Origin: Candidatus Gastranaerophilales bacterium
GTDB taxonomy: Bacteria; Cyanobacteriota; Vampirovibrionia; Gastranaerophilales; JAQUYY01
Reading direction: 5' to 3'
NCBI GenBank assembly: GCA_028691575.1
Contig: JAQUYY010000010.1
Span: forward strand, 1-17,073
DNA: 17,073 bases
The notes beneath the pieces are model-generated. The model was not told the DNA's origin and did no database searches. It saw only the letters and a list, made by a program, of their open reading frames with translations. Shown here one piece after another: positions 1 to 5,883 of this stretch. Made by a program: the position numbers and the translations under genes. Every line of letters begins with the position of its first letter. Positions within the stretch are counted from its first letter, which is position 1.

Positions 1-1
1 A

Positions 2-583
2 GACGGAGTAGAGTGCCTAACTGCTGATGGGCAAAAAGTCAAGTTAAATTTATCTGTTATATATAATTTGGAAGCATCTGAAGTTTGGCGGTTACATCAA
101 GAAATTGGTCAAACTTATTTGGTGAAAGTTCTAAGACCTCAGGTTAGGAGTATTTCAAGAAGTATAGTTTCAAGTTATCCTGTAATGGACTTGTATTCAG
201 AAAAAAGATTGGCTGTTCAACAAGATATACAAGATAAATTAAAAAAAGAATTAAAGAAATATCACATAAATATACAAGAAGTTTTAATAAGAACAGTAAC
301 TTTTTCAGATGAATTTGCAAAAGCAGTAGAGCAAAAACAGGTTGCTCTGCAAGAAGCAGAAAGAATGAGATACGTTCTTCAAAAAGAAGAGAGCGAAAAA
401 CAAAGAAAAATTATTGAGGCTCAAGGCGAAGCCGAAGCCATCGGGACAAAAGGCTCTGCCCTAAAGGCAAATCCGTTGTTAATTCAATATGAATATGTAA
501 ACAAAATATCACCGGGCATTAAAACAATTATTACCGATCAAAATGCTATAATGAATTTTCCCGATTCGATGTTTGAAAAGTAA
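2..583 (+). CDS. SPFH/prohibitin-family membrane scaffold protein, 3' part (5' end outside window)
   Basis: The reading frame is open from base 2, so the gene starts before the window; the TTG at 68 is internal. The 193 visible residues carry the second half of an SPFH (band 7) domain, with the typical segments LRPQVRSISRSIV and LYSEKRLAVQQDIQ followed by the family pattern I-x-V-x-x-V-L-I-R-T-V. A long charged helix rich in E, K, A and R follows (AVEQKQ..AQGEAEA), the coiled coil through which prohibitins and HflK/HflC assemble. The C-terminus NPLLIQYEYVNKISPG also fits prohibitin-like proteins. The family forms large ring or cage complexes on the membrane, often with FtsH proteases. An ftsH lies 5 kb downstream, but no link is shown here. 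The N-terminal membrane anchor is not visible. A palindrome and transposase remnant follow the stop. Confidence 0.88.
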   Translation, partial: DGVECLTADGQKVKLNLSVIYNLEASEVWRLHQEIGQTYLVKVLRPQVRSISRSIVSSYPVMDLYSEKRLAVQQDIQDKLKKELKKYHINIQEVLIRTVTFSDEFAKAVEQKQVALQEAERMRYVLQKEESEKQRKIIEAQGEAEAIGTKGSALKANPLLIQYEYVNKISPGIKTIITDQNAIMNFPDSMFEK

Positions 584-593
584 ATATTAAATC

Positions 594-610
594 GGTGTGC
601 AATGCACACC
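594..610. repeat. Short palindrome (8-bp arms, 1-nt loop) after the SPFH gene
   Basis: The arms ggtgtgca and tgcacacc flank a single A and are followed by ctactt. The position just after a stop codon and the CC-x-tactt tail resemble the hairpins at 2541-2567 and 9916-9946, so this may be a divergent member of the same dispersed family. There is no T-run, so it is not a canonical terminator. The ATG of the following remnant lies inside it. Confidence 0.6.
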
Positions 611-826
611 CTACTTGCTCAAAAATACGGTATGCCAACTTGTACAATAAGGACTTGGGTAAATCATTTCTTGGATAATGCGGATAGTGTTTTTGAGAAT
701 AAAAAGCGAGATAAAGAAGTTAAAGCCCAAATTAAATTTAAAGAAAAACAAATTGAGCAATTACCCCAAATGGTTGAAGGCCCGGGACCACCTTTGTGCT
801 ACAATACAATTGTTGAATATGGTTAA
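602..826 (+). pseudogene. IS3-family OrfA (helix-turn-helix) transposase remnant
   Basis: The 74-codon frame encodes LAQKYGMPTCTIRTWVNHF followed by a charged stretch, which reads like the HTH plus start of the leucine-zipper-like helix of an IS3-type OrfA. Both ends look wrong. The initiator ATG sits within the palindrome at 594-610 with no ribosome binding site, the usual N-terminal 20-25 residues are absent, and after EKQIEQL the sequence turns into an unrelated Pro/Gly-rich tail. No OrfB (DDE integrase) follows. I read it as a truncated insertion-sequence relic rather than an expressed gene. It could instead be a fragment of another HTH protein. Its presence marks 584-2228 as a recombination-prone stretch. 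Confidence 0.6.
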
Positions 827-850
827 AATAATTATGGAGAATTTTTAAAT

Positions 851-1825
851 ATGGAGACATCAGATAAACCTTTTGTGCGTACAGATTCGGTAAGGATTGA
901 ATCATGTGTGCATTGTCAGTTAAAATGTCCTTGTTGTGCGAATGCTAATGATCGCCTTGGTAAAGCTATCGGACGAGGAGCTCTTAAGTTGGAAGATTTT
1001 ATAACTCTTATTGAGAATAATCCAACTATTAGAACAGTTGAATTATCCCATTTTGGTGAAATATTTTTAAATCCTGCTCTCCTGGAAATTATGAAGTTTG
1101 CCTATGAAAAAAATGTTACTTTAACTGCTCACAATGGGATTAATCTCAATACAGTCAAGGAAGAAGTTTTAGAGGCTATGGTTAAATATAAAATGAGTTA
1201 TGTCACTTGTTCCATAGATGGTGCAAGTGATGAAACCTATCCAATATATAGAATTAATGGTAATTTTTCAACAGTTATCGAAAACATTAAAAAAATAAAC
1301 AACTATAAAGAAAAATACGACTCTCAATATCCGAAGTTAACCTGGAAATTTATTATATTTGGCCATAATGAACATGAAATCCCTTTAGCTAGAAAAATGG
1401 CCACTGACTTGAATATGACATTTTTGCCCGTGTTTAATTTTAACGAAAAATATTCTCCAATAAAAGATAAAGAATATGTAATGAAAGAAATAGGACAGCA
1501 AGTATCTTCTCGTAGTGAATATCATAAAAAGTACAAGAAAACATATAACCGTAGACTCTGCTATCAATTATGGAGAGCAATTCAAATAAATTGGGATGGT
1601 AAAATTTTAGGTTGTTGTATAAATTCTTGGGACGATTTTGGGGATAATGCTTTTCAGCTAGATTCAAATGAACTATTTTATAATGAAAAAATTAGTTATG
1701 CCAGAGATATGCTTATGGGTAAAAAAGAACCAAGGGATGATATTCCCTGCATAAAATGTGCTCATTATAAATCAATTGTAGAAAATGATGCGTGGATTAC
1801 CGAAGAAGAAATTAGAACTATGTAA
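851..1825 (+). CDS. Radical SAM protein with SPASM-like C-terminal cysteines
   Basis: The 324-residue protein has the radical SAM CX3CX2C signature at Cys22, Cys26 and Cys29, which binds the SAM-cleaving [4Fe-4S] cluster, and a GGE-like HFGE motif near residue 68. A second cysteine group (Cys237, Cys255/256, Cys300, Cys303) resembles a SPASM or shorter twitch domain that would hold one auxiliary Fe-S cluster. Such enzymes often modify peptides or perform sugar or cofactor chemistry; the substrate cannot be told from the sequence. Start at 851 is supported by ggag at 836-839. Spacing is wider than usual. No peptide precursor, transporter or pathway gene is adjacent: a transposase remnant lies upstream and a repeat-rich gap downstream, suggesting acquisition with mobile DNA. 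Assignment to the superfamily is firm; function is unknown. Confidence 0.85.
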   Translation: METSDKPFVRTDSVRIESCVHCQLKCPCCANANDRLGKAIGRGALKLEDFITLIENNPTIRTVELSHFGEIFLNPALLEIMKFAYEKNVTLTAHNGINLNTVKEEVLEAMVKYKMSYVTCSIDGASDETYPIYRINGNFSTVIENIKKINNYKEKYDSQYPKLTWKFIIFGHNEHEIPLARKMATDLNMTFLPVFNFNEKYSPIKDKEYVMKEIGQQVSSRSEYHKKYKKTYNRRLCYQLWRAIQINWDGKILGCCINSWDDFGDNAFQLDSNELFYNEKISYARDMLMGKKEPRDDIPCIKCAHYKSIVENDAWITEEEIRTM

Positions 1826-2228
1826 GCGACAATAGTTGATTAACTAACTCGAATTGCTAGTTATTTGAAAAAATATATAAAATAGGTAAAGCTCCCACTA
1901 TGTACAAGGGTAGGAACTTTTAAACAGTAATTAGGCATAGAGCTCTAAAGCTTGTGGTTTAAGTATAATATTAACTAACAGGAGTTACGCAAGATAAATT
2001 AAAATAAGCAAAAATAAACATCCTGACAAAAGCATAGAATCCGCCCGTCAGAATTATTTAAGAAATTCTTGTATTGTAAAATTCAATAATGACAACACTT
2101 TATCTTATGCTGCGTAACTCCTATTAGAGATAAAAAATTAGAAGATTTTTATTTCGTAATTTTTACAGGGCAATTTTTTTGTATAAATTGTTTTTAATAA
2201 TATATGGGAAGAAACATGGGGAATTTTT
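1826..2228. other. 403-bp gene-free gap: possible IS remnants and small inverted repeats
   Basis: No coding frame is convincing. Imperfect hairpin arms at about 1890-1921 (aagctcccac / gtaggaactt, 8 of 10 pairing) are vaguely like the right-end hairpin of IS200/IS605 elements, but nothing else supports that. The strong inverted repeat at 1980-2122 is listed separately. A further pair aaaaatta / taattttt (2133-2140, 2157-2164) lies just before the next gene and may overlap its promoter. Confidence 0.5.
1980..2122. mobile_element. MITE-like element or solo IS remnant with 12-bp perfect terminal inverted repeats
   Basis: The ends aggagttacgca (1980-1991) and tgcgtaactcct (2111-2122) are perfect inverted repeats. 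Inside them agataaa (1992-1998) and tttatct (2099-2105) extend the symmetry imperfectly. The 143-bp unit is too short to code for a transposase, which fits a non-autonomous miniature element or internal deletion of an IS. I see no clear target-site duplication. The exact IS family is not identified. Confidence 0.6.
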
Positions 2229-2537
2229 ATGAGTTTATCAATGAACATGATGGGAATGCAATCTGCTGCAGGACTATCTGATGCACAATATGGTTTAATT
2301 CAAAATAGTGCTAAGCATCAGCAATTGGCTGATCAGGCAGCAATTTTAGGTGCACAATGTGCTGAGTCTGATGATATTGTGTCTTATGAAAGTAAATTAA
2401 AAGATATTTATGAGCAAGATTTAGCTTTAGATTTAAGCGATGCAAGATTACAAACTCGAGAATTAATTGAAAATGCTCGACAAGAAGCTTTGGAGCAGGC
2501 TGAACAAAAGAAAAAATCACTTAATTTAACAGCATAG
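2229..2537 (+). CDS. Small helical protein of unknown function
   Basis: This 102-residue protein matches no family I recognise. It starts with a Met/Ser/Gly-rich segment (MSLSMNMMGMQSAAG) and continues as largely helical, acidic sequence ending in an E/Q/K-rich helix (EALEQAEQKKKS). There is no membrane segment, no signal peptide and a single Cys near residue 44, so it is probably cytoplasmic or secreted by a signal-independent route. The start is well supported by gggga at 2218-2222, six or seven bases before the ATG. It is monocistronic: the repeat-rich gap lies upstream, and a short palindrome and strong terminator follow immediately. The good RBS, own terminator and ordinary composition make it likely to be a real gene. 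Confidence 0.65.
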   Translation: MSLSMNMMGMQSAAGLSDAQYGLIQNSAKHQQLADQAAILGAQCAESDDIVSYESKLKDIYEQDLALDLSDARLQTRELIENARQEALEQAEQKKKSLNLTA

Positions 2538-2540
2538 CTT

Positions 2541-2567
2541 GTAGGGTTTTAACCCACCTTACTTATT
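2541..2567. repeat. Dispersed hairpin repeat, copy 1 (gggtt/aaccc)
   Basis: The core gggttttaaccc is followed by cacctta and cttatt. The 17-bp stretch 2551-2567 is identical to 9930-9946 after gltA. Both copies sit directly downstream of a stop codon, so the family favours 3' ends of genes, like REP-type palindromes. This copy's left arm is shortened relative to the 9916 copy. Confidence 0.7.
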
Positions 2568-2568
2568 A

Positions 2569-2598
2569 AAAAAGAGCTGGTTTTTATCAGCTCTTTTT
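2569..2598. terminator. Bidirectional rho-independent terminator
   Basis: A perfect 11-bp stem (aaaaagagctg at 2569-2579, cagctcttttt at 2588-2598) with an 8-nt loop lies between converging genes ending at 2537 (+) and 2605 (-). The T-run on each strand makes it serve both transcripts. Confidence 0.9.
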
Positions 2599-2604
2599 AT
2601 TGAT

Positions 2605-2973
2605 TTATAAATTAGTTGGAGTTCCTTTATATTCAGGAAGTTCTGGCAAAGGTGGCAAAGGAGCATTTGAGTTTTGATTATATACAGGATAATCTTTAGG
2701 TTCCTGAAGTTTGTCTATTCCTTTGTCAGCAAGATTAAATATTTTTTTAGTACTCCAAGCCAGACCTTTGGCAGTGGTCTTTACCCCCCAAATGACACCT
2801 TTGCCTGTCCATTTTACCGTAAAACAAGCCACCCTTGCCGTATAATCTACTGTTGTTTCTATTGCAGTTATTGTATCAAAACAGTAAGCATTTTGAGGAT
2901 ATAAAAAAGATAAAATCATAAAAAAAGACGCTATAAAAATTTTTTTTTGAAAATATGTGACAAATTTTTTCAT
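2605..2973 (-). CDS. Small exported protein of unknown function
   Basis: I place the start at the ATG at 2973, because AGAGGA lies five bases upstream; the in-frame ATG at 2988 has no such site. The resulting 122-residue protein begins MKKF, then a Lys-rich region and a hydrophobic core (IFIASFFMILSFLY), then QNAYCFD, a plausible Sec signal peptide. The AYC sequence is not a convincing lipobox, so an ordinary signal peptidase I site seems more likely. The mature part has repeated Lys-Thr-Trp-Gly segments (TVKWTGKGVIWGVKTTAKG) that may be amphipathic, then a Pro-rich tail (APLPPLPELPEYKG). No family is recognised. It is the last gene of the murA-yhaM operon, 24 bp after the YhaM-like gene, and ends at the bidirectional terminator. 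Confidence 0.7.
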   Translation of the reverse strand: MKKFVTYFQKKIFIASFFMILSFLYPQNAYCFDTITAIETTVDYTARVACFTVKWTGKGVIWGVKTTAKGLAWSTKKIFNLADKGIDKLQEPKDYPVYNQNSNAPLPPLPELPEYKGTPTNL

Positions 2974-2997
2974 AAAGTCCTCTTGCAAAAAAGTTGT

Positions 2998-3813
2998 TTA
3001 AATATTTTTCAAATCATTCGGGTTAATTGCGCCTAACCTTGATGAAACCAAATCAACATGATGAACCAAATGTGCTTCGGGCGTTAATGGTTCAACGAGA
3101 GCATTCCACTCTCTTGTGCCATGGTGTGATGCAATAATATGTGCCAATTCGGGTTGGTTTTTATTATTAGCCCAGCTAAAACCCCAATGTAAGTGGTTTA
3201 TCCAAATTTTTTGAAATTCTTTGTTTTTTTCAATTTCGCCGGTTTCGACATTAATATTATATTCAAACATTTTTCCTGCGTCATGGACTATGCATCCGGC
3301 TATGACCAAATCTTTATCCAGAGTTGTAAAAATAATAGGCATTAGTGCCTTTGCAGCTTCTGCACATTCCATAATATGTCTCATTAACCCGCCGATATAA
3401 TTGTGATGAACACTTATTGCAGCCGGTGAAACCTTAAATAATTCTTCATTTTCAAAAATTACTTCTGTAATAACTTTTTTTAAGTCTTCATTTTTAAAAT
3501 TGTTAATCATTTCAAGGATTTTAGCAAATAGGTCATCTCGTTGATTTTTATTTAAGCCGATCTGAGCTTCTTCGACAAGTTCTATATCATTTAAATTATA
3601 TGATTTGTATTGTTCATTAAAAGCGTAAGAATTAACTTTTATGGTGTTTCCGGGTTTAATTGCAGATTTACCGATTTTTTCGATGACTTCTTGCCACATG
3701 ACACAATTAAAAGTTTCATTTTGGTCTTTTAGCACTATTTTTGCCATTAATTTACCGGCTTTAGTGGGGATTAATGTAGATGAAATTACTTCATAATTTG
3801 TTGAATTGTTCAT
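2998..3813 (-). CDS. yhaM: YhaM-like 3'-5' exoribonuclease (OB fold + HD domain)
   Basis: The 271-residue protein has an N-terminal OB-fold-like region (about 5-80; KLMAKIVLKDQNETFNCVMW) and a C-terminal HD phosphohydrolase domain. The metal-binding residues appear as MRH (His146), VHDAGK (His177-Asp178), NHLHW (His207), SHHG (His230-231) and HHVD (Asp254). The order and spacing match Bacillus YhaM, including SHHGxxEW and the EAHLVHHVD segment. YhaM trims RNA, and in some species single-stranded DNA, from the 3' end. At 271 residues it is shorter than B. subtilis YhaM (about 314), mostly through a shorter C-terminus. It follows the RWYDxDP gene by 21 bp in the murA operon. Substrate in this organism is inferred from the family. 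Confidence 0.85.
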   Translation of the reverse strand: MNNSTNYEVISSTLIPTKAGKLMAKIVLKDQNETFNCVMWQEVIEKIGKSAIKPGNTIKVNSYAFNEQYKSYNLNDIELVEEAQIGLNKNQRDDLFAKILEMINNFKNEDLKKVITEVIFENEELFKVSPAAISVHHNYIGGLMRHIMECAEAAKALMPIIFTTLDKDLVIAGCIVHDAGKMFEYNINVETGEIEKNKEFQKIWINHLHWGFSWANNKNQPELAHIIASHHGTREWNALVEPLTPEAHLVHHVDLVSSRLGAINPNDLKNI

Positions 3814-3834
3814 TTTTTACCGTTTTTTAAATAA

Positions 3835-4161
3835 TTAGTTAACTGTATCTAGGCTTATGCCTGTTTCTTTTAGTGCATTAAGGAAATTTTGAGCTGATTT
3901 TTGCTGAATTTCAGCCGGCACAACTCTTAAAAGTTCTATTGTTTTTGATAGTATGGGGTCATTATCATACCATCTATTGCCTTTTATCATTGGTTTTACT
4001 TTTTCATAAAATCTGTCAACCGCATCTTTTCCGACTTGTTTTTCAATTTTTTCCAAAAAAACTTCGGCCTGAGCTTTTAATTCATCAGGATAATTTCTTA
4101 ATAGTTCTATAACTTCTAATAACAATGGATCGTGGTCATACCATCTTTTATATTTTGCCAT
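3835..4161 (-). CDS. Small protein with two tandem RWYDxDP repeats
   Basis: This 108-residue protein is an internal duplication. Residues 6-40 (RWYDHDPLLLEVIELLR..P) and 63-97 (RWYDNDPILSKTIELLR..P) align with an offset of 57 residues. Each unit is an aromatic/acidic RWYDxDP cap followed by a helix ending in ELLR and a second helix (LKAQAEVFLEKI, IQQKSAQNFLNAL). There is no signal or membrane segment, so it is likely cytoplasmic. I know single-copy RWYDxDP proteins only as uncharacterised small proteins. The start at 4161 has AAAGG upstream. It is tightly packed between murA (21 bp) and the YhaM-like gene (21 bp), so it is co-transcribed and possibly has a housekeeping role. No function can be assigned. 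Confidence 0.75.
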   Translation of the reverse strand: MAKYKRWYDHDPLLLEVIELLRNYPDELKAQAEVFLEKIEKQVGKDAVDRFYEKVKPMIKGNRWYDNDPILSKTIELLRVVPAEIQQKSAQNFLNALKETGISLDTVN

Positions 4162-4182
4162 TTTAAAAACCTTTTGGTTTAT

Positions 4183-5502
4183 TTATACCTCTAAATTAAT
4201 TGTATTAACCGGTTTTGAGACAGGCAGTGAATCATCAATAACTCTTTCAATACTGGCTCCTAAGTCTTTTAGTTTTTTCTCAAAAATTTCATAACCTCTG
4301 TCTATATGATGCAAGGAGGAAACAGATGTTGTTCCGTTTGCAGATAGAGCTGCTACTAATAAAGATGCACCTGCTCTTAGATCACTTGCTTTTACTTGAG
4401 CACCGGTTAATTTTTTTACTCCATTTATTATAGCATGAGTTCCATCTTGTTGTACATCAGCTCCCATTCTGCGAAGTTCTGCAACTTGCATAAAGCGGTT
4501 TTCGTATAAACTTTCCGTAATTATGCTGACACCTTTTGCCGTTGTCAAGACAGACATTAGCGGCGATTGCAAATCAGTTGGGAATCCCGGATATGGTTGA
4601 GTAACAATATTTACTGCTTTAGGGGTTGAATTACAAGAAATTTCCAAACTAAACGGGTCTAATATGTTAACATTAGCACCCATTTCAGTTAATTTGCTGG
4701 TTACTGCCGTTAATTGTGTGGGGAAAACATTTTTAATAATGCCATGTCCTCTTGTTGCAACAATTGCAGCCATATATGTTCCGGCTTCGATTCTGTCGGG
4801 AATTGTTGAATATGAGCAAGGATGTAAATCTTTATGTGAAACACCGTTAATTATGATTTCAGAAGTGCCTGCACCAATAATATCAGCACCCATGCTGTTT
4901 AAAAAATTTGCTAAATCTGCAATTTCAGGCTCTTGAGCTGCATTTTGAATTCTTGTCGAGCCTTCGGCTAAAACTGATGCAAGCATAATATTTTCAGTTG
5001 CGCCAACACTTGGAATATCTAAGTAAACATCCGCACCGGTTAATTTATTTGCTGATGCCAGGACATATCCGTTTTCTATTTTGATTTTAGCACCTAATGC
5101 TTCTAAGCCTTTAATATGAAGGTTTACTTTTCTTTCCCCGATAGCACAGCCGCCCGGTAGAGCAACTTTTGCTTCTTTGCATCTTCCGATTAATGCCCCT
5201 AAAACGTTAAAAGAGGCTCTCATTTTGCTTACATGCTCATAATTAGCTACATTATTTGATAAATTTGCACTGTCTATTAAAATGGAATTGTTATTTAAAT
5301 CGTATTCGATTTTTGCGCCTAATGATGCCAACAAATCTATCATTGTCTCAACATCAGTCAGTCTTGGGACGTTATGAATAAGGCATGAATCCTTTAATAA
5401 AAGAGCTGCAGCCATATGTTTTAATACCGCATTTTTAGCGCCACCGATTTTTACTTCTCCGTAAAGTTTTTTTGCGCCGTTTATTATAACCTTTTCCTTC
5501 AA
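4183..5502 (-). CDS. murA: UDP-N-acetylglucosamine 1-carboxyvinyltransferase MurA
   Basis: MurA transfers enolpyruvate from PEP to UDP-GlcNAc, the first committed step of peptidoglycan synthesis, in the cytoplasm. The open frame extends to 5595, but AGGAGG lies seven bases before a TTG at 5502, giving MKEKVIINGAKKLYGEV, the normal MurA N-terminus; the extra 31 residues upstream are unlike the family. The 439-residue product shows the substrate-binding KN (Lys23-Asn24), the active-site loop PGGCAIGERKV with Cys119 (E. coli Cys115, the fosfomycin target), FPTD (Asp310), DLRAGASLL and HIDRGYE (Arg402). All expected catalytic residues are present. It leads a minus-strand operon with three further genes. 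A 17-bp-spaced promoter candidate lies at 5567-5595. Confidence 0.96.
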   Translation of the reverse strand: MKEKVIINGAKKLYGEVKIGGAKNAVLKHMAAALLLKDSCLIHNVPRLTDVETMIDLLASLGAKIEYDLNNNSILIDSANLSNNVANYEHVSKMRASFNVLGALIGRCKEAKVALPGGCAIGERKVNLHIKGLEALGAKIKIENGYVLASANKLTGADVYLDIPSVGATENIMLASVLAEGSTRIQNAAQEPEIADLANFLNSMGADIIGAGTSEIIINGVSHKDLHPCSYSTIPDRIEAGTYMAAIVATRGHGIIKNVFPTQLTAVTSKLTEMGANVNILDPFSLEISCNSTPKAVNIVTQPYPGFPTDLQSPLMSVLTTAKGVSIITESLYENRFMQVAELRRMGADVQQDGTHAIINGVKKLTGAQVKASDLRAGASLLVAALSANGTTSVSSLHHIDRGYEIFEKKLKDLGASIERVIDDSLPVSKPVNTINLEV

Positions 5503-5566
5503 GAAATTTCCTCCTGCAAAATCCACGCTCTCTTTTAGGTATTTTTTTCTTTTATACAATGTTAAT

Positions 5567-5595
5567 ACTATATTGAAAATAAGTAAATAAACCAA
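5567..5595 (-). promoter_or_regulatory. Candidate sigma-70-type promoter of the murA operon
   Basis: Read on the minus strand, TTGGTT (5595-5590) and TATAGT (5572-5567) are separated by 17 bp. Transcription would begin near 5560, leaving a leader of roughly 58 nt before the TTG start. The placement fits, but in such AT-rich DNA chance matches are common. Confidence 0.4.
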
Positions 5596-5637
5596 ATTAT
5601 GTATTATTTTTTATTTATTATATATCGATAAAATGAA

Positions 5638-5668
5638 TAAAGCTATTTAGAGTTTAAAAATAGCTTTA
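5638..5668. repeat. 11-bp inverted repeat between divergent murA and ftsH
   Basis: The arms taaagctattt (5638-5648) and aaatagcttta (5658-5668) are perfect complements with a 9-nt loop. They lie upstream of both genes, where a terminator is not expected; an operator is possible. A second small palindrome, accct-a-agggt, lies at 5726-5736. The rest of the 381-bp gap (5503-5883) is A/T-rich with no coding potential. Confidence 0.55.
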
Positions 5669-5823
5669 AAATACTCAATATATGAAGCATTTTTTCTCCG
5701 GTTAAAATATTTGTATTAAAAAATAACCCTAAGGGTAATTATAGACAACATATAGTTGGCTATTTTGTTTTAACTATATTAAATTTGTTTGTTGTAAAAT
5801 AAATTTAATATTTTCTAATAAGA

Positions 5824-5832
5824 TGTTATAAT
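5824..5832 (+). promoter_or_regulatory. Candidate extended -10 promoter element of ftsH
   Basis: The sequence TGTTATAAT has a consensus -10 hexamer preceded by the TGn extension, about 50 bp before the ftsH ATG. The -35 region at 17 bp spacing (tttaat) is weak, which is usual for extended -10 promoters. Confidence 0.4.
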
Positions 5833-5883
5833 TATGGTTGTAATTATTAATAAATAAAAAATGAGATTATAGAGGATAATAAA

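Noticed and set aside
602..826. Intact small HTH gene
   Set aside because: The ATG lies in a palindrome without an RBS, the OrfA N-terminus is missing and the C-terminus departs from the family.
1886..1960. IS200/IS605 right end or TnpB guide RNA
   Set aside because: Only an imperfect hairpin supports it; no TnpA/TnpB sequence or matching left end is visible.
5503..5595. Longer MurA start adding 31 residues
   Set aside because: AGGAGG sits seven bases before the TTG at 5502, and the upstream residues are unlike MurA.
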